From assembly GCA_021151625.1 (NCBI GenBank), contig JAGKWY010000019.1:1-64000 (forward strand): DNA of 64,000 nucleotides. Reading direction: 5' to 3'. The first letter of the stretch is position 1. The number at the start of each line of letters is the position of its first letter. Shown here one piece after another: positions 1 to 8,754 of this stretch. Origin of the DNA: Gammaproteobacteria bacterium. GTDB lineage: Bacteria > Pseudomonadota > Gammaproteobacteria > Pseudomonadales > Cellvibrionaceae. The translations under genes and the position numbers were made by a program. The notes under the pieces were generated by a model. That model ran no database searches, was not told the origin of the DNA, and worked only from the letters and a program-made list of their open reading frames with translations.

Positions 1-16
1 AAGAACAGGGAAACCT

Positions 17-325
17 ATGAACCATACTGAGACTATCCGGCAGTGGCCGGAGTACGCGGCCCTGACCCGCGCACGCAAAAAAATCATGTGGCCGCTGTCA
101 ATTATTACGATCGCCGCTTATTTCGTCCTTATCCTCGCTATCGCATTCAATCCTCATTCACTCGGTAATCCAGTCGGTAACGGCGTGACATCTATTGGAA
201 TCATGCTCGGATTAGGAATTATTTTGCTGTGTTTTGTGGTCACCGGCATTTATGTCTATTACGCCAACCGCGTACTTGAGCCTTTAAACAAGGCCATTCT
301 TAAAAAAGCAGAGGAGCTTAAGTAA
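17..325 (+). CDS. yjcH: DUF485 family inner-membrane protein (YjcH-like)
   Basis: A 102-residue membrane protein with two strong hydrophobic segments (about residues 25-45 and 60-82) between charged ends, the usual size and shape of DUF485 proteins. Such proteins are encoded just before ActP-type acetate/monocarboxylate symporters and probably assist or accompany the transporter; their biochemical role is not settled. The start codon follows an AGGGAAACCT stretch. The stop codon TAA shares its last base with the ATG of the next gene, so the two are almost certainly co-translated. Transcription begins upstream of the window, so the operon's promoter and any acs-like neighbour cannot be seen. 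Confidence 0.9.
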   Translation: MNHTETIRQWPEYAALTRARKKIMWPLSIITIAAYFVLILAIAFNPHSLGNPVGNGVTSIGIMLGLGIILLCFVVTGIYVYYANRVLEPLNKAILKKAEELK

Positions 326-1962
326 TGACTATTTTTGCTCGTCTGCTGGTATTGCTGCTTGCAACCACCAGCCTGCCCGCTCTCGCACAAACCAAGAGCA
401 TGGCCCCTGGCTCTGCAATCCTGATGTTTATTTTGTTTGTGATGCTGACGCTGGGTATTACTATCTGGGCCTCCAAGCGCACCAAAACCACCAAAGACTT
501 TTACGCCGCAGGCGGTGGCATTGGCGGCTTCCAGAATGGTTTGGCGATTGCCGGTGACTACATGTCAGCCGCATCATTTCTCGGCATTGCCGGTTTGGTA
601 TATATGTCGGGATTCGATGGATTAATTTATGCCATCGGATTTTTGGTAGGTTGGCCCATCGTATTACTGTTGATTGCCGAACCATTGCGCAATTTGGGCA
701 AATACACTTTTGCTGATGTTGCCTCCTTTCGCCTACAACAAAAACCGATTCGCATACTGGCCGCTAGCGGCTCACTGGTTACAGTGATTTTTTATTTGAT
801 TGCACAGATGGTGGGTGCAGGCAAATTAATTGAATTGTTGTTTGGCATGCAATACGAAGTGGCCGTGGTGATTGTCGGTGTACTTATGACTTTCTATGTC
901 ACCTTCGGTGGCATGCTCGCCACCACCTGGGTACAATTGATCAAAGCGATTTTATTGCTCTCTGGCGCAACACTCATGGCGATACTGGTGATGGTGCAAT
1001 TTGGTTTCAGTTTTGAAACTATGTTTGCCGAAGCCGTAAAAGTACACACCAAAGGCACCGCGATTATGGCTCCGGGTACTTTAGTTGCCGATCCGATTTC
1101 TGCAATTTCCCTGGGAATGGCGCTGATGTTTGGCACCGCTGGCTTGCCCCATATTCTGATGCGTTTTTTCACCGTACGCGATGCAGTACAAGCACGCCGC
1201 TCTGTATTCTACGCCACGGGTTTTATCGGCTACTTCTATATTCTGACGTTCATCATTGGCTTCGGCGCAATTGTACTGCTCGCTGCACATCCAGAATATT
1301 TTAGTAATGGTGCGTTAATTGGCGGCACCAATATGGCTGCGATTCGCCTCTCGCAAGCAGTAGGCGGTGATATGTTACTTGGATTTATTTCTGCCGTTGC
1401 CTTTGCCACTATTCTCGCCGTGGTTTCCGGTTTAACACTCGCAGGTTCCAGCGCAATTTCTCACGATCTTTACGCAACCTTGATACTGAAAGGCGAACGC
1501 AACGAGGAAAAAGAAATGCGCGCATCACGTATTGCCACTATTGTTTTGGGTGTGATTGCAGTATTGCTTGGAATTGTTTTTGAAAACCAAAACGTCGCCT
1601 TTATGGTGGGCTTGGCCTTCTGCGTTGCAGCCAGCGCAAACTTCCCGATTTTGTTGCTCAGTATGTACTGGCGTAGACTCACCACCCGCGGTGCAGTGAT
1701 TGGCGGTTCATTAGGTTTGTTAACGGCAGTGGTGCTGGTATTTATTGGGCCCACTGTATGGGTTGATGCGTTCGGCAATAAAGAGGCAATATTCCCCTTC
1801 AAATATCCGGCGATTTTCTCCATCAGCATCGCGTTTATTGGTATCTGGGTTTTCTCATTGCTGGATAACTCAGCGACTGCCAAAGCAGAGCAAGCTGCCT
1901 TTGATGCACAATTTGTTCGCTCGCAAACAGGTATTGGCGCAGCGGAAGCCAGTGAACATTAA
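325..1962 (+). CDS. actP: Cation/acetate symporter ActP (sodium:solute symporter family)
   Basis: A 545-residue polytopic transporter, close to the length of E. coli ActP (549). The N-terminus (residues 1-22) looks like a signal sequence ending ALAQ, as in ActP. About 13 further hydrophobic helices follow, with SSS-family signatures such as the AGDYMSAASFLGIAG stretch near residue 75 and the TFGGMLATTW stretch near residue 193. It should import acetate or related short carboxylates with a cation. It is coupled by a 1-nt overlap to the DUF485 gene and ends at a strong bidirectional terminator. Substrate is inferred from the family and the DUF485 partner; other short monocarboxylates remain possible. 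Confidence 0.9.
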   Translation: MTIFARLLVLLLATTSLPALAQTKSMAPGSAILMFILFVMLTLGITIWASKRTKTTKDFYAAGGGIGGFQNGLAIAGDYMSAASFLGIAGLVYMSGFDGLIYAIGFLVGWPIVLLLIAEPLRNLGKYTFADVASFRLQQKPIRILAASGSLVTVIFYLIAQMVGAGKLIELLFGMQYEVAVVIVGVLMTFYVTFGGMLATTWVQLIKAILLLSGATLMAILVMVQFGFSFETMFAEAVKVHTKGTAIMAPGTLVADPISAISLGMALMFGTAGLPHILMRFFTVRDAVQARRSVFYATGFIGYFYILTFIIGFGAIVLLAAHPEYFSNGALIGGTNMAAIRLSQAVGGDMLLGFISAVAFATILAVVSGLTLAGSSAISHDLYATLILKGERNEEKEMRASRIATIVLGVIAVLLGIVFENQNVAFMVGLAFCVAASANFPILLLSMYWRRLTTRGAVIGGSLGLLTAVVLVFIGPTVWVDAFGNKEAIFPFKYPAIFSISIAFIGIWVFSLLDNSATAKAEQAAFDAQFVRSQTGIGAAEASEH

Positions 1963-1983
1963 TCGTTAGATTCAAGCACACAT

Positions 1984-2025
1984 AAAAAGCCCTGCTCATC
2001 TTCACTACAATGAGCAGGGCTTTTT
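1984..2025. terminator. Bidirectional rho-independent terminator
   Basis: Perfect 16-bp arms, AAAAAGCCCTGCTCAT and its complement, enclose a 10-nt loop. The A-run on one side and the T-run on the other give a U-tract in both directions. It lies between the convergent actP and GH16-like genes and should end both transcripts. Confidence 0.93.
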
Positions 2026-2057
2026 ATTTGAGACTTAACGTTTTACTTACAAAGTAT

Positions 2058-3065
2058 TTATAAACCGCAAGGCGATGGCAGCGGTGGATTTTGCTCTTTC
2101 ACTTCATCCAGATAAGCCACTTTATTGGTGCGATACCCAGCGACCAATGCTTCAACTTCTGCAGTCGATAAAGCAATACCTTCGCGGAAAAATACCCAGT
2201 CAATATCTTCCTGGTACTCACGTAATTCCGGTGAATCTACCGGGCCTTGCGAACCATCCGCCCCTTTCGGCATAAACCATAAATTGAAATTGATCGACAT
2301 AAAATCTTCCGGGAATACCGCACTGGTGTGCTCGGAAAACAATTGCCCATCCACGTAATAAATGACCTTGTTGTCTGCCACAGTTAGAACCAGTGTATGC
2401 CAACCGGCATAGCTTCCCGCTGTACGGGTATATTCATTCACTTTTGTCCAGGGTTCTAACTGGAACGTGTCCCAACTGGTAGTCCACATTGCAGGCACAG
2501 TGTTTTCACCCCAACCACCGTTAGGCAGGTATTCAAAATCCGTTTCGCTGTAATTTTTATCCATAGGCGCTTTTAGTGGACTGATTGCATAAAAGGTTTG
2601 GATAACCTCATCACCATCAGGGCCATAACCTGGTTCATCGCGGAAAAATACGCGCGCAGCATAGGTGCCCTCACGATATTTGCGTGCATGGCAGAACTGG
2701 GTGTGGCGAGTATTTTCACCAGTACCACCAGTCACTGAACTCATGCGGATTGCACCATTCTCAGCGCCGATAATGTCTGGGTGAAACGACAAACCCTCGG
2801 CCGACCAGGTGGCACCTTTTATGCCCGGATGACCGGTTTCAGTCCTCACCTTCCAGCCGTTGTTATAGAACCCGGCCAGATCCGCGTAACTGAAATCATC
2901 AAAGAAGACCGGTACTGAAGCTGCTGGTACCGGCACAGGTTGCACTGGTTGCGAATTGGCAGCTGCTGGTTGCGCGTTATCAGGTTTTTTCTCACTTGAA
3001 TCGCAGCCGGTAAAACCGATACTTGCTGCAATCATGCTGGTAAGTAGGATTATTTTTGTATTCAT
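2058..3065 (-). CDS. GH16-like (concanavalin-fold) glycoside hydrolase lipoprotein
   Basis: A 335-residue exported lipoprotein. Residues 1-21 form a lipoprotein signal with the lipobox GFTGC (Cys21), followed by a Pro/Ala/Gln-rich linker to about residue 50. The rest resembles the jelly-roll fold of GH16 laminarinases, agarases and carrageenases. A candidate catalytic motif ETDFE (the ExDxE form of GH16) lies near residue 174, followed by tryptophan-rich strands and a YYVDGQLF strand typical of the family. It probably cleaves a beta-linked polysaccharide at the cell surface; the substrate cannot be read from sequence. RBS GGAG lies 7 nt before the ATG. The gene is monocistronic and ends at the shared terminator with actP. 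Confidence 0.75.
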   Translation of the reverse strand: MNTKIILLTSMIAASIGFTGCDSSEKKPDNAQPAAANSQPVQPVPVPAASVPVFFDDFSYADLAGFYNNGWKVRTETGHPGIKGATWSAEGLSFHPDIIGAENGAIRMSSVTGGTGENTRHTQFCHARKYREGTYAARVFFRDEPGYGPDGDEVIQTFYAISPLKAPMDKNYSETDFEYLPNGGWGENTVPAMWTTSWDTFQLEPWTKVNEYTRTAGSYAGWHTLVLTVADNKVIYYVDGQLFSEHTSAVFPEDFMSINFNLWFMPKGADGSQGPVDSPELREYQEDIDWVFFREGIALSTAEVEALVAGYRTNKVAYLDEVKEQNPPLPSPCGL

Positions 3066-3210
3066 TGCCTTGCTCCCTCTTTATCGCCCTGGCGATTGTG
3101 TTTGGAGATACTATTTTCACGCAATGGACAACGTTGTCAAAATGATTTTATCTTTCCGAAAAAACCTTAACGGGAATTTACATAACGATTGAAAAGCGGT
3201 TATTCCAGAA

Positions 3211-3876
3211 TTAAAAATCAGGCTCAGAAGCGATAAGAACCAACTCGCCGGTGGTCGGATGGGTGAACTGCAAATCCCGCGCATGCAGCAACAGACGCTC
3301 TGCAGATTTAGCATAGACTCCACCATAAAACTCACACCCTAAAATGGGATGTCCAAGTGCCTGCAAATGCAAACGCAATTGGTGTGATCGCCCGGTAATG
3401 GGATGGAGCAAAACTCTCGTGCTATTGGTTTGGATATCGCGCATCAACACCTTATATTCAGTTACCGAAGGTTTACCGGTTGCATGGCAGATTTTGTATT
3501 TGGGGCCCTCGCCCGCTGCGATCGGTAAATCAATAACACCTTCATCCGGTTCAACCAACCCGGCAACTACTGCCAGATAATGCTTGCTCACCGAGCGCGC
3601 CTGAAACTGTTTGCTGATATGGGATAAGGCCGGCTTATTCAACGGAATAACCATAACGCCAGAGGTATCGAAATCCAGGCGATGCACTATGGCCGCAGAC
3701 GAGTAATCCAGTTCCAGCCGGCTAATCACCGAATCGCGATTTTGCGGATGACGACCGGGGACGCTGAGCAAGCGAGTCGGCTTGTCGATAAGGAGAAAAT
3801 CCGCATCTACACGCAGGATTTTCAGATCCTCAGTACAAGGCGGAAGCACAAATAATTGATCAATATCGGCATGCAT
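3211..3876 (-). CDS. rluA: RluA-family pseudouridine synthase
   Basis: A 221-residue cytoplasmic enzyme without an S4 domain, matching E. coli RluA (219 residues), which makes pseudouridine 746 in 23S rRNA and 32 in several tRNAs. The catalytic motif HRLDFDTSG is present near residue 65, with the aspartate of HRLD as the expected nucleophile. The later RxHQLRxH element (GRSHQLRLHL, near residue 165) and the C-terminal LLLHARDLQFTHP stretch are also typical. No clear ribosome binding site precedes the ATG. Assignment to RluA rather than another short RluA-family member rests on length and overall match. Confidence 0.85.
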   Translation of the reverse strand: MHADIDQLFVLPPCTEDLKILRVDADFLLIDKPTRLLSVPGRHPQNRDSVISRLELDYSSAAIVHRLDFDTSGVMVIPLNKPALSHISKQFQARSVSKHYLAVVAGLVEPDEGVIDLPIAAGEGPKYKICHATGKPSVTEYKVLMRDIQTNSTRVLLHPITGRSHQLRLHLQALGHPILGCEFYGGVYAKSAERLLLHARDLQFTHPTTGELVLIASEPDF

Positions 3877-4085
3877 AAGCGAAATAGCTAATAGATAGAA
3901 AAAAAATCAATATGGCCATGATACCAGCCCCAAGCCAATAAATTCGCGCTTCATAACCCAGGGGAACAAGCTTAGGCCCAAAGGGTTATTCACATCCGCA
4001 AATCCGGCTGTTATCTTGCCGCCGCAAAACTCGCCGGAGAGCGGCTTTTCCTGTATCCTGCGCGCCTCAATTTCTAGCCTACAGC

Positions 4086-4125
4086 GCCATTCCGTGATGG
4101 CCTTTTTCTTATAGATAGGTATCTA
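4086..4125 (+). promoter_or_regulatory. Hairpin and small palindrome in the cysI leader
   Basis: A short hairpin (GCCAT and ATGGC arms, 4086-4101) is followed by a pyrimidine/T-rich run. A 14-bp inverted repeat, TAGATA-GG-TATCTA (4112-4125), then ends 5 nt before the cysI ATG and covers the place where a ribosome binding site should be; no good Shine-Dalgarno is visible. The element could be an operator, a weak attenuator or a translational control site. The 254-bp gap to rluA holds no gene. Confidence 0.35.
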
Positions 4126-4130
4126 GCTCC

Positions 4131-5795
4131 ATGTATATCTACGACGAGTACGACAATAGTATCCTGCGCCAGCGCGTTGCCCAATTCCGTGGCCAAACCG
4201 AACGCTTCCTCGCAGGTGAGTTACCGCCCGAACAATTCCTGCCGCTGCGTTTGCAGAATGGTCTTTATGTACAACGCCTGGCCCCTATGCTGCGGATTAA
4301 CGTGCCCTACGGCATGATTAATTCCACCCAGATCCGCAAGCTGGCTCATATCGCGCGTCACTACGACAAAGGCTACTGCCACGTCAGTACCCGTCAGAAC
4401 ATCCAGTACAACTGGCCCGACCTGACCGAAGTGCCCGATATTCTTTCCGAGCTTGCCGATGTCGGTATGCACGGCACCCAGTCCAGCGGTAACTGTATTC
4501 GCAATACCACTTCTGACCAGTTTGCCGGCACAGCACCCGATGAGATTGTCGATCCGCGTCCCTATTGCGAAATTATTCGCCAGTGGTCCAGCTTCCACCC
4601 TGAATTCGCGTTCCTGCCACGCAAATTCAAAATTGCAGTGACCGGCTCAACGCAAGATCGCGCTGCCGTGCAAGTGCACGATATCGGCCTGCAAATATTG
4701 CTGAATGATAAAGGCGAAGTCGGTTTTCAAGTTTACGTAGGTGGTGGCTTGGGCCGTACTCCTTGTATCGGCGCTGCCATTCGCGACTTCTTGCCAGAAG
4801 AGGACTTACTCTCTTACCTGGAAGCCATCCTGCGCGTATACAACCTTTATGGTCGCCGCGATAACAAATACAAAGCCCGTATCAAGATTCTGGTGCGCGC
4901 ACTGACGCCGGAAGTTTTCGCGCAAAAAGTGGAAGCTGAGTGGCAATACCTGAAAGATGGCTATAACAAATTAACCCGCGATGAAATCGAACGCGCTAAA
5001 GGTTTCTTCACTGCACCTGCGTACGACATTATTGATAATGCTGCTGCGCAAGCTGCTGTAAGTGCACAAGCGAGTGAGAGTGTTGCATTCAGCAAGTGGC
5101 TGCAACGCAACGTGCGTGAGCACAAGATCCCCGGTTACGCCGCAGTAACCTTATCGCTGAAGCCAACCGGTGTTGCACCTGGTGATATCACTGATGCCCA
5201 ACTGGAAATCATCGCCAATCTGGCTGATGAATTCAGCTTTGGTGAGGCGCGTACAACGCACGAACAAAATATCGTGCTGGCGGATGTGAAGAAATCCGAT
5301 TTGTTTAGCCTGTGGCAAAAAGCCAAAGTGGCCGGTTTTGCAACGCCAAATATCGGCACTATCACCGATATTATTTGCTGCCCCGGCGGTGACTTCTGCT
5401 CACTGGCAAACGCGAAATCCATTCCGATTGCCGAAGCGATTCAACGCCAATTTGAAGACCTGGATTATGTGTATGACCTGGGTGATATTGACCTGAATAT
5501 TTCCGGTTGTATGAATGCTTGCGGTCATCACCATGTTGGTCACATTGGTATTTTGGGTGTGGATAAAGCGGGTAAAGAATTTTATCAGGTACAGCTCGGT
5601 GGCAACGCCAGTAATGATGCTTCACTGGGCGATGTGCTTGGCCCATCCTTCAGCGCGGAAGATATGCCAACCGTTATCCAGAAATTAGTGGATGTATATC
5701 TTGCTAACCGCACCGCTGAAGAATTATTTATCGATACCTATCGCCGTATAGGCGCAGCTCCCTTCAAGGAGAAAGTTTATGCCAAAGCTAATTAA
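4131..5795 (+). CDS. cysI: Assimilatory nitrite/sulfite reductase haemoprotein (CysI-type)
   Basis: A 554-residue sirohaem/[4Fe-4S] reductase. The cluster and sirohaem ligands are visible as the CCPGGDFC stretch near residue 420 and the GCMNACGHHHVGHIG stretch near residue 462, the Cys-x5-Cys and Cys-x3-Cys pattern of sulfite and nitrite reductases. Two ferredoxin-like half-domains flank them. It should reduce sulfite to sulfide in cysteine biosynthesis. Pseudomonas-type genomes also place such a gene directly before a DUF934 gene, which supports the sulfite role over nitrite. Its 3' end overlaps the DUF934 ORF by 17 nt, so the two are translationally coupled. The physiological electron donor is not apparent here. 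Confidence 0.88.
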   Translation: MYIYDEYDNSILRQRVAQFRGQTERFLAGELPPEQFLPLRLQNGLYVQRLAPMLRINVPYGMINSTQIRKLAHIARHYDKGYCHVSTRQNIQYNWPDLTEVPDILSELADVGMHGTQSSGNCIRNTTSDQFAGTAPDEIVDPRPYCEIIRQWSSFHPEFAFLPRKFKIAVTGSTQDRAAVQVHDIGLQILLNDKGEVGFQVYVGGGLGRTPCIGAAIRDFLPEEDLLSYLEAILRVYNLYGRRDNKYKARIKILVRALTPEVFAQKVEAEWQYLKDGYNKLTRDEIERAKGFFTAPAYDIIDNAAAQAAVSAQASESVAFSKWLQRNVREHKIPGYAAVTLSLKPTGVAPGDITDAQLEIIANLADEFSFGEARTTHEQNIVLADVKKSDLFSLWQKAKVAGFATPNIGTITDIICCPGGDFCSLANAKSIPIAEAIQRQFEDLDYVYDLGDIDLNISGCMNACGHHHVGHIGILGVDKAGKEFYQVQLGGNASNDASLGDVLGPSFSAEDMPTVIQKLVDVYLANRTAEELFIDTYRRIGAAPFKEKVYAKAN

Positions 5796-6069
5796 AGACG
5801 GCTTGATTGTCCCGCTGTTTATGGATGGTCGTGCATTTTCTACCGCGCGCTTGCTGCGTGAACGCTATGGTTTTACCGGTGAACTGCGCGCAGTCGGCAA
5901 CTTTATTCGCGATCAACTTTGCTACTTGCGCCGTTGTGGTGTTAATGCGTTTGCTTTCGCCAATCCAGAAATGAATCTGGACGAAGCAGCAAAATCGCTG
6001 CAAGACCTGCAAGAGTATTACCAAGCCGCGGTAGACCAACCTCTACCACTGTTTAGACGTCGCGCTTGA
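5779..6069 (+). CDS. DUF934 family protein, short form lacking the usual N-terminal half
   Basis: A 96-residue protein that starts inside the end of cysI (17-nt overlap) with an AAGGAG ribosome binding site at 5767-5772. It begins with the MPKLIKDG start known from DUF934 proteins. It then jumps within a few residues to the conserved C-terminal core (DGRAFSTARLLRERYGFTGELRAVG, broken here into DGRAFSTARLLRERYGF and TGELRAVG, then DQLCYLRRCG). Family members as I recall them run about 150-170 residues, with some 50-60 residues between these two blocks, so an internal segment seems to be missing. The role of DUF934 is unknown; it is tied to sulfite reductase by gene neighbourhood. The ORF is intact and followed by a terminator, so the short form is probably expressed. 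Confidence 0.82.
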   Translation: MPKLIKDGLIVPLFMDGRAFSTARLLRERYGFTGELRAVGNFIRDQLCYLRRCGVNAFAFANPEMNLDEAAKSLQDLQEYYQAAVDQPLPLFRRRA

Positions 6070-6090
6070 CAACCAAGAAGTAGTAAAAAT

Positions 6091-6118
6091 AAAAACGCCG
6101 CGTTACAGCGGCGTTTTT
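6091..6118 (+). terminator. Rho-independent terminator after cysI-DUF934
   Basis: Arms AAAAACGCCGC and GCGGCGTTTTT close a 6-nt GTTACA loop, with a T-run on the + strand. The symmetrical A/T ends also allow use from the opposite strand by the convergent gene. Confidence 0.92.
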
Positions 6119-6146
6119 ATTTATGCCGAGTGATTAAGCCTGAAAT

Positions 6147-6611
6147 TTAATCACACTGAAAAGTTAACGCCAATTCAATTCGTCCCATCGCCAAACTACG
6201 ATAGTGCTCACCGATAATCGCGAAACCGTTACCGCACTTTTCCAGCGCTTTTGGCAATAATTGTGCACGTGCAACCGGCAGGTTTGCCCACTGGTCTACT
6301 TCCACACGCAACATAAAATTCTGTTCAGCTTTTTCTTTTGGCGTACGCAAGCTTTGTACAGGAGCTTCTTGCGCTGCAGGAACAGCGGTATTTTTTTCTG
6401 TGCTTGTAGTCTCCAGCACTGCACCCTCTTCACCTTTTTTAAACGCTTTTTGTAAAAAGCCGTTTAACCCTTCATTGGAGTAATCGCAATCTTGCTGGTT
6501 AACATTCATTGAATCAGCAGCATCTACGGCAGCATCACAGTTCTTTTTATTTGCCTCATCAGCTTGTACTGAAAATGCCACCAACAGCAGGCAAAGCGCT
6601 AAGGGTTTCAT
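6147..6611 (-). CDS. Secreted hypothetical protein
   Basis: A 154-residue protein not assigned to any family. Residues 1-17 form a short signal peptide (MKPLALCLLLVAFSVQA). The mature part has cysteines near residues 25 and 42 and two late ones (KCGN and the final FQCD), which suggests disulfides in the periplasm. A low-complexity Glu/Thr/Ala/Pro linker at about 60-95 separates two small modules. The ribosome binding site is GGAGTGATCC before the ATG. It stands alone between two terminators. Confidence 0.7.
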   Translation of the reverse strand: MKPLALCLLLVAFSVQADEANKKNCDAAVDAADSMNVNQQDCDYSNEGLNGFLQKAFKKGEEGAVLETTSTEKNTAVPAAQEAPVQSLRTPKEKAEQNFMLRVEVDQWANLPVARAQLLPKALEKCGNGFAIIGEHYRSLAMGRIELALTFQCD

Positions 6612-6660
6612 GGATCACTCCTGAATGTTTTTAACAATAAAATACCGTTTCCCAAAATAA

Positions 6661-6684
6661 CAAAGGGTGCTTGCGCACCCTTTG
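6661..6684 (-). terminator. Rho-independent terminator of the porin gene
   Basis: Arms CAAAGGGTGC and GCACCCTTTG close a TTGC loop. On the - strand the stem is followed by a T-rich run, about 30 bp after the porin stop codon. It also separates the porin from the preceding secreted protein's promoter. Confidence 0.75.
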
Positions 6685-6712
6685 TTTACAAATTGCAATT
6701 CGTCGTTACGAA

Positions 6713-7702
6713 TTAGAATTTGAAATCCATACCAACACCACCGTAGGTGTCATCGCGGTGAGCGTCAACAGTTGGAGCTGCCGCATCTGCTACGCCGTTT
6801 TCTACCGAAGTGAAGTAACCGTACAGAGTTGCAGCTTTGGTCATTTTGTAATCCACACCGATGCTCGCAGCTTCGCCATCGATCCATCTTACATCGGAAT
6901 CACCGAATTGGCCTTTTACCGCCCATTTGTCAGTAACATTCCACAGTGCAGAAACCAATGCACCATCTTCATCAAAACCGGTATTGTCGTTCTCGTATTG
7001 TTCAGCCATCGCACCCAATTGCACTGGACCTAAGGTCAAACGAGCAACTGCACGAACCAAACTAATACCATCCGCTTCTACGTCCTGATCAGTTGCAATA
7101 GCGCCGTAGAATACTGGGCTGGTATAGCTGAAAGATACAGACGCGCCGTTAGTTGGAGTACCAGCTTGTTTGAAGGTGCCGTCGTTTTCTTCAGAGGTAT
7201 AGGCAGCAGCAATTGCGAAACCACCGAAAGTTGGGGTTACGTATTGCACAATGTTACTTACGCGGTTTTCACCTTTGAAGATGTTGGTGATATCACCTTC
7301 CATATCATTGAACAGGTCGATCTTTTCCTGTGCAACTTTGGTTGGGGTATCAAAGTGGCCGCCCATGATAGTACCGGCTACGCCTTGCAGACCCAGGAAA
7401 ATATTGCGTTGGCCAAAGGTTTGCGTACCATTGGTGCCGTCATCTACTTCAGTTTGGTATTCAAACTGGTAAATCACTTTTAATTTAGAGTTAACTTCTT
7501 CACCGCCTTTTACACCGATACGGGAAGCGTGGCTCACTAACTCTACTTTGCTACCATCTGCCTGGTTACCGTTAGCGCTGGAATAGCTAGCTTCATCAGT
7601 GCTTTGCAGGGCAACGTTTGCTTTACCGTAAACCACTACATCAGCAACAGCTGCCAGTGGGAAAAGCGAAGCGAGGGTCACGGCTAATAATGTTTTTTTC
7701 AT
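6713..7702 (-). CDS. Outer-membrane general porin
   Basis: A 329-residue beta-barrel porin of the Gram-negative porin (Porin_4/OmpC-like) type. A signal peptide (residues 1-20, ending AAVA) is followed by DVVVYGKANVAL, the classic first strand. Alternating amphipathic strands run to a C-terminal strand ending in Phe (GMDFKF), the BAM recognition signal. It should form a trimeric diffusion pore. The RBS AAGGAG lies 8 nt before the ATG. A (TG)6 tract lies just upstream of that RBS. Phased PhoB-like half-sites about 100 bp upstream suggest phosphate-starvation control and hence a role in phosphate or anion uptake; that part is inference. Confidence 0.88.
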   Translation of the reverse strand: MKKTLLAVTLASLFPLAAVADVVVYGKANVALQSTDEASYSSANGNQADGSKVELVSHASRIGVKGGEEVNSKLKVIYQFEYQTEVDDGTNGTQTFGQRNIFLGLQGVAGTIMGGHFDTPTKVAQEKIDLFNDMEGDITNIFKGENRVSNIVQYVTPTFGGFAIAAAYTSEENDGTFKQAGTPTNGASVSFSYTSPVFYGAIATDQDVEADGISLVRAVARLTLGPVQLGAMAEQYENDNTGFDEDGALVSALWNVTDKWAVKGQFGDSDVRWIDGEAASIGVDYKMTKAATLYGYFTSVENGVADAAAPTVDAHRDDTYGGVGMDFKF

Positions 7703-7803
7703 GGAGTTGTCTCCTTGATTGTGTGTGTGTGATGCACGGAAATGCGCATCGGTGAGTCAGGTGTTTCTAAGAATAGTGATGCATTTGTGTCAGTTGCATT
7801 GCC

Positions 7804-7848
7804 ATTGTGTGACTATTGTGTGACTTAAGAGTTACAGAAATATGACAA
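7804..7848 (-). promoter_or_regulatory. Candidate tandem PhoB (Pho box) site for the porin
   Basis: Read on the - strand, four half-sites begin exactly 11 bp apart: TGTCA (from 7847), TGTAA (7836), AGTCA (7825) and AGTCA (7814). The last two belong to perfect 11-bp direct repeats, ATTGTGTGACT twice on the + strand (7804-7825). The first two resemble the CTGTCATAAATCTGTCAC consensus of PhoB. PhoB and OmpR both bind 11- or 10-bp tandem repeats, so OmpR is an alternative. The rest of the 311-bp gap 7703-8013 is AT-rich and holds no gene. Confidence 0.6.
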
Positions 7849-8013
7849 TCAACCTGTCTTATGACGGTGCGCGATTATATAAAGAAATCGATGGATATTT
7901 TGTGATAAAGCTTAGCTTTAAATCAAAATTTCACAATTTTTGCACTATTTTTGCGCCTTAAATCGTATTTAAGACTCAAATATCATCCATAAAAGTGCAG
8001 AAGAGGATGAGGA

Positions 8014-8754
8014 TTACGCAAAATGACTGATAACGCTATCTTTATAAAGGCTCTCTAAAAGCGAAAAAGCCTGTTTTTTGAGCAGATCAAAATCTGAATG
8101 CTGTAGCTCATGGGCAATTATTTGCAGATATTCGATCAAAGGTTGATCAGCAGATTGCAGTAAAAATAACAGTCGCGCAGTAAGCGGATTCGCGGCAATA
8201 AAACAAACCTTATCACTGCGATTACGGTAAACCAGCAGCTGTGTGGTTTCTGGCTCCCACTCAGGATGAGTGGCGGAGACTTTCTGTACCGGGTATTGAT
8301 AGCTGAGACAAACCGCCAATGGCGAAACCCTCGGACGGGATACTTCCAGATTGTATGGCCAGGTGCCTGCTTCTGGAATTACCTCCGTACTTACATCTAA
8401 TGCCAGCTCAATCCACTCATAATGCACCAGCTCCAGTAAGTAAGGTGGATCATTTTCCCGCAAACCGCGCTCCTGCAATAAATACTGCACAAACTCATCA
8501 CTGATCTGCAAAAAAAACGGAGTTTGGCAATAATGATGCTGAATGAAGCTGCGCACCAATCCATGCCATACCTCATCCGTTAAAATTGAGCGCGTCACTG
8601 GAAAAACATTGGCGATAAAATTTTCAATATTGTTGTAAATCAAATCGCGATAAATATGCAAACGACGCTCCTCCACCTGTAAGGGCGCAGGATTTGTTTC
8701 CGGTGAACGCAAATAACGCGCAAGCTTGAGCTGGGTTTCCTGGAAGTTTTTCAT
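8014..8754 (-). CDS. hvfC: HvfC-family RiPP maturation partner (DUF2063)
   Basis: A 246-residue cytoplasmic protein of the DUF2063/HvfC/BufC type. The N-terminal helical part (LARYLRSPE, ERRLHIYRDLIYNNIENFIANVFP) is the hallmark region of DUF2063, and the C-terminal part is less conserved. These proteins bind the precursor peptide and pair with a DUF692 multinuclear iron oxygenase (MNIO). The start codon overlaps the end of hvfB by 4 nt (ATGA), so the two are translationally coupled. There is no downstream DoxX-type hvfD; a porin gene follows after 311 bp. Confidence 0.85.
   Translation of the reverse strand: MKNFQETQLKLARYLRSPETNPAPLQVEERRLHIYRDLIYNNIENFIANVFPVTRSILTDEVWHGLVRSFIQHHYCQTPFFLQISDEFVQYLLQERGLRENDPPYLLELVHYEWIELALDVSTEVIPEAGTWPYNLEVSRPRVSPLAVCLSYQYPVQKVSATHPEWEPETTQLLVYRNRSDKVCFIAANPLTARLLFLLQSADQPLIEYLQIIAHELQHSDFDLLKKQAFSLLESLYKDSVISHFA

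Noticed and set aside
7720..7731. (TG)6 tract in the porin leader as a phase-variation switch
   Set aside because: It is short and lies outside the coding frame and just outside the RBS; slippage effects would be small.
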